Positions 1 to 5,612 of a stretch of DNA of 5,612 nucleotides are shown piece after piece. How positions within the stretch are numbered: position 1 is the first letter of the stretch; each line of letters opens with the position of its first letter. Source of the DNA: Pseudomonadota bacterium. Its GTDB lineage: Bacteria > Pseudomonadota > Gammaproteobacteria > Burkholderiales > Casimicrobiaceae. The notes under the pieces were generated by a model, which saw only the letters and a list, made by a program, of their open reading frames with translations, was not told where the DNA came from and made no database searches. The position numbers were made by a program, and so were the translations under genes. The stretch spans positions 1-5,612 of the forward strand of contig JAKLIE010000150.1 in assembly GCA_022709775.1 (NCBI GenBank), written 5' to 3'.

Positions 1-1300
<1,300 letters not shown>

Positions 1301-1302
1301 AA

Positions 1303-1320
1303 CGCCGGTGCGCGCCGGCG
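1303..1320. terminator. Possible bidirectional terminator hairpin between convergent glpK and urtE
   Basis: The 43-base gap between the glpK stop and the urtE stop contains a perfect 6-bp G/C stem (CGCCGG at 1303-1308, CCGGCG at 1315-1320) with a 6-base loop. On the minus strand it is followed by TTTCAC, a very short T run; on the plus strand only the T-poor stretch CGTCGTCTCTG follows at 1329-1339. The convergent position fits a shared terminator, but the stem is short, the T tracts are poor, and such inverted repeats arise easily at this G+C. It is a candidate only; Rho-dependent termination is an equally good explanation. Confidence 0.35.
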
Positions 1321-1343
1321 CCCCGGCCGTCGTCTCTGCCCCG

Positions 1344-2033
1344 CTACACCGCGATCAGCCCCCGCACGTTCTCGTCGTCCATCCCGGACGCGGGACCCGA
1401 TGCGACGATCTCGCCCCGGCTCATCACCGCGTAGGTGTCGGCGATACGCTTCGCGAAGTCGTAGTACTGCTCGACCAGCAGGATCGCGAGGCCGCGCTCG
1501 CTCGCGAGCCGGCGGATCACCCGGCCGATGTCCTCGATGATCGACGGCTGGATGCCCTCGGTCGGCTCGTCGAGGATCAGGAGCTTCGGCGCGCCCATCA
1601 GCGCGCGGCCGATCGCGAGCTGCTGCTGCTGGCCGCCGGAGAGGTCGCCCCCGCGACGCGCGCGCATCGACCTCAGCACCGGGAACAGCTCGTCGATCCA
1701 CATCGGGATCTCGTCGTTCCCGCGGCTCGCCGCACCGATGCGCAGGTTTTCCTCGACGGTGAGCCGCGGGAAGATCTCGCGCCCCTGCGGGACGTAGCCG
1801 AAGCCGCGCGCGACGCGCTCCTCGGGGCGCCGGCCGTCGAGCCGCTCGCCGTTCCACGCGATCTCGCCCGACCGCGCAGGGACGAGTCCCATCAGGCAGC
1901 GCAGGAACGTCGTCTTGCCCACGCCGTTGCGGCCGAGCAGCGCGGTGACCTCGCCGGCCTTCGCGACGAGCGAGACGCCGCGCAGGATGTGGCTGCCGCC
2001 GTAGTACTGGTGCAGGTCGCAGACGTCGAGCAT
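1344..2033 (-). CDS. urtE: Urea ABC transporter ATP-binding subunit UrtE
   Basis: One of two cytoplasmic ATPases powering urea import through UrtB/UrtC (LivF-like member of the HAAT importers). Length 229 aa, about the usual 230. Seen: opening MLDVCDLHQYYGGSHILRGV, Walker A GRNGVGKTT at 34-42, Q-loop YVPQGREIFP at 80-89, ABC signature LSGGQQQQLAIGRAL at 131-145, Walker B LLILDEPTEG at 151-160, and a switch region LLVEQYYDFAKRIADTY at 185-201, where Gln stands in the usual His position as in LivF-type subunits. The HQYYGG start and EQYYDFA segment are what separate UrtE from generic LivF. The frame stays open upstream through urtD, but ATG at 2031-2033 is chosen because family homology begins exactly there and it lies 11 bases after the urtD stop. 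Shine-Dalgarno is weak (GGAT, 2038-2041), so coupling to urtD translation is likely. It ends with TAG and is the last gene of the operon. Confidence 0.95.
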   Translation of the reverse strand: MLDVCDLHQYYGGSHILRGVSLVAKAGEVTALLGRNGVGKTTFLRCLMGLVPARSGEIAWNGERLDGRRPEERVARGFGYVPQGREIFPRLTVEENLRIGAASRGNDEIPMWIDELFPVLRSMRARRGGDLSGGQQQQLAIGRALMGAPKLLILDEPTEGIQPSIIEDIGRVIRRLASERGLAILLVEQYYDFAKRIADTYAVMSRGEIVASGPASGMDDENVRGLIAV

Positions 2034-2044
2034 GGGTATCCGCG

Positions 2045-2887
2045 TCAGCGGCCGAGGTAGACCTCGACCACCGCCTCGTTCGCCCGCACTTCGTCGAGCG
2101 TGCCCTCGGCGAGGGCGCCGCCCTCGTGCAGCACGGTCACGCGCTTCGCGATGCGCGCGACGAACGCCATGTCGTGCTCGACGACGACGATCGACTGGCG
2201 GCCCTCGAGCGCGACGAGCAGGTCGGCGAGCCGCTCGGTCTCCTCGTCGGTCATGCCGGCGACCGGCTCGTCGAGCAGCAGCAGGCGCGGCTCCTGCGCG
2301 AGCAGGATGCCGATCTCGAGCCGCTGCTTCTGCCCGTGCGCGAGCATCCCCGCGGGACGATGCGCCTCGTCCTCGAGCTGGACCGTCGCGAGCAGCTCGT
2401 CGATGCGCCGCGCTTCGTCGAGCGTCGTGCGCCAGGAAAGGCTCCGCCACCAGCGGCGGTCGCCCTTCAGCGCGAGCTCGAGGTTCTCCCAGACCGTGTG
2501 CTGCTCGAACACCGTGGGCTTCTGGAACTTGCGCCCGATGCCGCCGCGCGCGATCGCGCTCTCGTTCATGCGCAGGAGGTCGATCGTCTGGCCGAAGAAG
2601 ACGCGACCCTCGTCGGGGCGCGTCCTGCCGGTGATCACGTCCATCATCGTCGTCTTGCCGGCGCCGTTGGGCCCGATCACGCATCGCAGCTCGCCGTCGT
2701 CGATCGCGAGCGAGAGGTCGTTCAGCGCCCTGAACCCGTCGAAGCTCACCGACACGCCGTCGAGGTACAGGATCACGCGGTGCGAGACGTCGACCTCGCC
2801 CTCGTGCAGGACGTGGCCGTAGCCCGCGAAGCCGCTGCCCGCGGCGCCTGCGTCGGACGCGGGACGCGTCGAGGGAAGCGCGCTCAC
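2045..2887 (-). CDS. urtD: Urea ABC transporter ATP-binding subunit UrtD
   Basis: Second cytoplasmic ATPase of the urea importer (LivG-like), 280 aa. An N-terminal extension of about 38 residues, Ala/Gly-rich then GEVDVSHRVILYLDGV, precedes the ATPase core; a segment like this is familiar in proteobacterial UrtD proteins, so I take it as real. Seen: Walker A GPNGAGKTT at 72-80 followed by MMDVITGRTRPDEG, Q-loop IGRKFQKPTVFE at 117-128, variant ABC signature LAHGQKQRLEIG at 182-193 (UrtD usually has an SHGQ-type signature rather than LSGGQ), Walker B LLLLDEPVAGMTDEE at 202-216, and switch His in VVVEHDMAFVARIA at 234-247. The start is GTG, supported by the GTGA overlap with the urtC stop and a GAGG 8 bases upstream (2896-2899). 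It ends with TGA 11 bases before urtE. The KFQKPTVFE and HGQKQ motifs favour UrtD over a general branched-chain amino acid LivG. Confidence 0.95.
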   Translation of the reverse strand: MSALPSTRPASDAGAAGSGFAGYGHVLHEGEVDVSHRVILYLDGVSVSFDGFRALNDLSLAIDDGELRCVIGPNGAGKTTMMDVITGRTRPDEGRVFFGQTIDLLRMNESAIARGGIGRKFQKPTVFEQHTVWENLELALKGDRRWWRSLSWRTTLDEARRIDELLATVQLEDEAHRPAGMLAHGQKQRLEIGILLAQEPRLLLLDEPVAGMTDEETERLADLLVALEGRQSIVVVEHDMAFVARIAKRVTVLHEGGALAEGTLDEVRANEAVVEVYLGR

Positions 2888-2899
2888 CGCTCCCGCCTC
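2884..2899 (-). promoter_or_regulatory. Shine-Dalgarno and GTGA stop/start overlap coupling urtC to urtD
   Basis: On the minus strand GAGG (2899-2896) sits 8 bases before the GTG start (2887-2885) of urtD. The urtC stop TGA (2886-2884) overlaps that start to form GTGA. This decides the urtD start and implies termination-reinitiation coupling, which would keep the permease and ATPase in proportion. The coupling itself is inferred from the layout. Confidence 0.7.
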
Positions 2900-4008
2900 G
2901 CGAACAGCCCCGCCACGCCGCGCGGCAGGAAGAGCGTCACGGCGACGAACAGCGCGCCGAGGAAGAACAGCCAGAACTCCGGGAACGCGGCGGTGAAGTA
3001 GCTCTTCGCGCCGCTCACGATCGCGGCGCCCGCGACCGGCCCCGCCAGCGTGCCCCGTCCGCCCATCGCGACCCAGATCACCATCTCGATCGACTGCGCG
3101 GGCGCCATCTCGCTAGGATTGATGATGCCCACCTGCGGGACGTAGAGCGCGCCGGCGATGCCGCACAGCACCGCGGAGACCGTCCAGACGAACAGCTTGT
3201 AGGGAAGCGGGTCGTAGCCGGTGAAGCGCACGCGCGTCTCGGCGTCCCGGATCGCGGACACGACGCGCCCGAGCTTCGAGCGCACGATCGCGCGGCACGC
3301 GACCAGTCCCGCCGCGAGCGCGATCCCGGTGAGCACGAACAGCACGACGCGCGTCTCGATGGCGGCGATCGGGAACCCGAGGATGCGCTTGAAATCGGTG
3401 AAGCCGTTGTTGCCGCCGAAGCCGGTGTCGTTGCGGAAGAACAGCAGCATCGCGGCGTAGGTGAACGCCTGCGTGATGATCGACAGGTAGACGCCCTTGA
3501 CGCGCGAGCGGAACGCGAACCAGCCGAACACGAAGGCGACGACGCCCGGCACCAGCACGATCATCGCGAGCGCCCACAGGAACGAGTCCGAGCCCTGCCA
3601 GAACCACGGCAGCGACTTCCAGTCGAGGAACACCATGAAGTCCGGCAGGTCGCTGCCGTAGACGCCGTCGCGTCCGATCTGGCGCATCAGGTACATGCCC
3701 ATCGCGTAGCCGCCCAGCGCGAAGTAGAGGCCGTGGCCGAGCGAGAGCACGCCGCAGTAGCCCCAGACGAGGTCGAGCGCGACCGCCGCGAGCGCGTAGC
3801 ACATGATCCTGCCCCCGAGCGTGAGCCAGTACGCGGACAGCGCGAACGGGCTGTCCGCGGGCAGCGCCAGCGCCGCGAGCGGCACGAGCACGCAGTTCAC
3901 GGCCGTCGCGGCCGCGAGCACCGCCCATCCGGTGCGCGAGAACAGCGAGGGACGCGGCGGTGCGACGAGGCGCGTCGGCGCGGCGACGAGATCGGCGAGC
4001 GCGTTCAT
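2884..4008 (-). CDS. urtC: Urea ABC transporter permease UrtC
   Basis: Inner-membrane permease that pairs with UrtB to form the urea channel (LivM-like, BPD_transp_2 fold), 374 aa. A cytoplasmic Pro/Arg-containing N-terminus of about 25 residues precedes hydrophobic segments near 28-49, 68-90, 93-108, 143-165, 174-191, 217-240, 270-292, 305-335 and 340-362. Seen: LDLVWGYCGVLSLGHGLYFA at 78-97, then LGGYAMGMYLMRQIG. The polar loop SDLPDFMVFLDWKSLPWFW (119-137) and FFRNDTGFGGNNGFTDFK (190-207) are typical of UrtC rather than LivM. The usual Ala/Gly-rich coupling motif is SAIRDAETRVRFTGYDP, with the C-terminal AMGGRGTLAGPVAGA. The start is ATG at 4006-4008, 7 bases after the urtB stop; only a weak GGA precedes it, so translation is probably coupled to urtB. 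Substrate assignment rests on motif likeness and operon order; short-chain amides are the main alternative. Confidence 0.94.
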   Translation of the reverse strand: MNALADLVAAPTRLVAPPRPSLFSRTGWAVLAAATAVNCVLVPLAALALPADSPFALSAYWLTLGGRIMCYALAAVALDLVWGYCGVLSLGHGLYFALGGYAMGMYLMRQIGRDGVYGSDLPDFMVFLDWKSLPWFWQGSDSFLWALAMIVLVPGVVAFVFGWFAFRSRVKGVYLSIITQAFTYAAMLLFFRNDTGFGGNNGFTDFKRILGFPIAAIETRVVLFVLTGIALAAGLVACRAIVRSKLGRVVSAIRDAETRVRFTGYDPLPYKLFVWTVSAVLCGIAGALYVPQVGIINPSEMAPAQSIEMVIWVAMGGRGTLAGPVAGAAIVSGAKSYFTAAFPEFWLFFLGALFVAVTLFLPRGVAGLFARRER

Positions 4009-4015
4009 CGTCCGT

Positions 4016-5612
4016 TCACGCGTCGGCCGACCGGCCCTTTAGCGCGAACAGCCCCTGCGGCCGCCGCTGGATGAACAGCACGATCATCGCGAGGACGATG
4101 ATCTTCGCGAGCACGGCGCCGGAGATCGGTTCGAGGAACTTCGAGACGACGCCCAGGCCCAGCGAGCCGACGACGGTTCCGGCGAGCTGGCCCACCCCTC
4201 CCAGCACGACGGCCATGAACGAGTCGATGATGAACGCCTGCCCGAGGTCGGGACCGACGTTGCCGACCTGCGACAGCGCGCAGCCGCCGAGACCGGCGAC
4301 GCCGCTGCCGAGCCCGAAGGCGAGCGTGTCGACGCGCCGCGTCGGCACGCCGACGCACGAGGCCATCGCCCGGTTCTGCGTCACGGCGCGCACGAACAGG
4401 CCCAGGCGCGTCAGGTTGAGGATCGCCCACACGCCCGCGACGACCAGCGCCGAGAACGCGATGATGTAGAGGCGGTTCCAGGGCAGCGTCACGTTCGACG
4501 CGATCGCGATGCCGCCGCTCATCCACGACGGGTTCGCGACCTCGACGTTCTGCGCGCCGAACACCGTGCGCACGAGCTGGATCAGCACGAGGCTCAGGCC
4601 GAACGTCGCGAGCAGCGTCTCGAGCGGACGGCCGTAGAGGAAACGGATCACCGTGCGTTCGATCGCGACACCCACGAGCGCCGCGCTGGCGAATGCGACG
4701 GGAATCGCGGCGGCGAGGTACCAGTCGACCGCTCCGGGCAGGTGCGTTCGGAACCAGCCCTGCACGAGCCAGGTCGCGTAGGCGCCGATCATCAGCAGTT
4801 CGCCGTGCGCCATGTTGATGACGCCCATGAGACCGTAGGTGATCGCGAGCCCGAGCGCGGCGAGCAGCAGCACGCTGCCGAGGCTCACGCCCGAGAACAC
4901 CGAGCCGGCGATCGCTCCGGCGCGACCGCGCCCGTCGATCGCCTCGATCGCGGCCTTCGCCGCGGCGCGCAGCTCGGCGTCGCCTTCCCTGAACGTTCCG
5001 TCGGGGTTCTTCTCGACGAGCGGAAGGAGCAGGAGCCTGGTCGCGGGCGACCGGCTCTCTGCGAGCCGGCCGATCGCCTCGAGCCGCCTCGCACGGTCGG
5101 CGCCCGACAACGCGGCGGCCGCCTGCACCAGCCCGAGCCTCGCCCTGAGCCCGGGGTCCGTCTCCCGGGCGATCGCGGCGGCGACGACGGCGTCGTCCGC
5201 CGCCTGCGGATCCTGCTCGAGCGCGGCGATCGCCCGCGAGCGCTCGCCCGCGTCCGGCGCGGCAAGCGCGAACGCCGCGAGCCCGGTCTGGAGCTCGCGA
5301 CGCAGGCGGTTGTTCACGACGACGTCCTCGGCGTCGGAGGGCACGGCGGCGACCGGCTCGCCGGTCGCCGCGTCGGTGGCCTTGCCGTCGGCGACGACGA
5401 ATACCTTCTGCGCGGAGGCCGACGCCTGCACCGTTCCGGCGAGCAACGCCTCGATGAGCGTCCGCGCGGCCGGATCCTGCGTGGCGGACAGCGCCCGCAC
5501 CGCCTCGCTCCGCTCGTCGCCGTCGCCGGCGCCGAGCTTCAGCACGAGGTCGGCGGACAGCGCCAGCGCATGGCCGGGCAGCGCCGCCGCGACGAGGAGC
5601 GCGGCGGCAAGC
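4016..5612 (-). CDS. urtB: Urea ABC transporter permease UrtB, 5'-truncated by the window edge
   Basis: Inner-membrane permease partner of UrtC (LivH-like). At least 531 residues lie in the window; the start is beyond base 5612. A GTG at 5545 could open a 509-aa frame, but the frame continues upstream into a signal-peptide-like stretch, LAAALLVAAALPGHALA, so that GTG is rejected as the start. Next comes a roughly 210-residue, Ala-rich, probably helical extracytoplasmic domain containing VFVVADGKATDAATGEPV and VVVNNRLRRELQTGLAAF, both recognisable UrtB N-domain features. From about 5545-numbered residue 212 on is the permease: GSVFSGVSLGSVLLLAALGL, TYGLMGVINMAHGELLMIGA, the GRPLETLLATFGLSL segment, RAVTQNRAMASCVGVPTRRV (contact with the ATPases), GNVGPDLGQAFIIDSFMAVV and GGVGQLAGTVVGS. 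It ends in TGA, 7 bases before urtC. The N-domain plus these motifs make UrtB much more likely than LivH. urtA is expected just upstream. Confidence 0.94.
   Translation of the reverse strand, partial: LAAALLVAAALPGHALALSADLVLKLGAGDGDERSEAVRALSATQDPAARTLIEALLAGTVQASASAQKVFVVADGKATDAATGEPVAAVPSDAEDVVVNNRLRRELQTGLAAFALAAPDAGERSRAIAALEQDPQAADDAVVAAAIARETDPGLRARLGLVQAAAALSGADRARRLEAIGRLAESRSPATRLLLLPLVEKNPDGTFREGDAELRAAAKAAIEAIDGRGRAGAIAGSVFSGVSLGSVLLLAALGLAITYGLMGVINMAHGELLMIGAYATWLVQGWFRTHLPGAVDWYLAAAIPVAFASAALVGVAIERTVIRFLYGRPLETLLATFGLSLVLIQLVRTVFGAQNVEVANPSWMSGGIAIASNVTLPWNRLYIIAFSALVVAGVWAILNLTRLGLFVRAVTQNRAMASCVGVPTRRVDTLAFGLGSGVAGLGGCALSQVGNVGPDLGQAFIIDSFMAVVLGGVGQLAGTVVGSLGLGVVSKFLEPISGAVLAKIIVLAMIVLFIQRRPQGLFALKGRSADA
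5561..5612 (-). other. Partial Sec signal peptide of UrtB
   Basis: Translating the minus strand beyond the GTG at 5545 gives, from the window edge, a hydrophobic Ala/Leu core of about 11 residues, a helix-breaking Pro-Gly, and an Ala-Leu-Ala ending at 5561 that fits a signal peptidase I site. The positively charged N-region and the start codon are outside the window. This places the UrtB N-terminal domain in the periplasm. The exact cleavage site is inferred. Confidence 0.7.

Noticed and set aside
1619..1634. Four consecutive CTG units on the plus strand, a possible slippage-prone triplet repeat.
   Set aside because: It encodes the four Gln of the UrtE signature LSGGQQQQ, a family feature, and is too short to suggest phase variation.
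2034..2684. The urtE reading frame stays open on the minus strand far upstream, through most of urtD, giving an apparent 446-aa protein.
   Set aside because: The upstream part is Arg/Ala-rich nonsense in a shifted frame of urtD with no domain; family homology begins exactly at the ATG at 2031-2033. It reflects the scarcity of stop codons at this G+C.
2126..3001. Long plus-strand open frame opposite urtD (291 aa), and similar ones opposite urtE (1308-2060) and urtC (3733-4074).
   Set aside because: Translations are low-complexity Arg/Ala/Val/Asp strings with no recognisable motif, lying antisense to genes with clear domain evidence.
4022..4031. Perfect 10-base palindrome GTCGGCCGAC near the urtB/urtC junction, considered as an operator or terminator stem.
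   Set aside because: It lies within the urtB C-terminal codons, has no loop or T tract, and such palindromes are expected by chance in this composition.

Overview
The window is a very GC-rich piece of a bacterial chromosome (roughly 70% G+C by eye, with strongly G/C-biased third codon positions). It is almost wholly coding. Protein signatures fit a Gram-negative proteobacterium, most plausibly a high-GC betaproteobacterium or relative. That placement is inferred from protein style and G+C and was not tested by a search.

Layout: bases 1-1300 on the + strand hold the 3' six-sevenths of a glycerol kinase gene (glpK), whose start lies left of the window. A 43-base intergenic gap (1301-1343) separates it from a convergent minus-strand operon that fills the rest of the window. 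Read 5' to 3' on the minus strand, the operon is urtB (5612 down to 4016, start off the right edge), urtC (4008-2884), urtD (2887-2045) and urtE (2033-1344). Spacings are 7 bases, a 4-base GTGA overlap, and 11 bases, so this is a single tightly packed transcription unit. urtA, which encodes the periplasmic binding protein and normally comes first, would lie to the right of the window. No promoter for either unit is inside the window.

Function: UrtB and UrtC are the two membrane permeases, and UrtD and UrtE the two ATPases, of a branched-chain-amino-acid-type (HAAT family) ABC importer assigned to urea. With UrtA they would bring scarce urea into the cytoplasm for urease or urea carboxylase/allophanate hydrolase to turn into ammonium. 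GlpK phosphorylates glycerol to glycerol 3-phosphate and has no evident link to urea uptake; it is simply a convergent neighbour.

This is an ordinary housekeeping/accessory transport region. I see no mobile element, CRISPR array, tRNA, rRNA or novel system. The points most worth a second look are the true start of UrtB (a signal peptide runs off the window edge, so the internal GTG at 5545 is not the start), the extra N-terminal domain of UrtB, the loss of both known allosteric/regulatory sites in GlpK, and the lack of urease genes just downstream of urtE.
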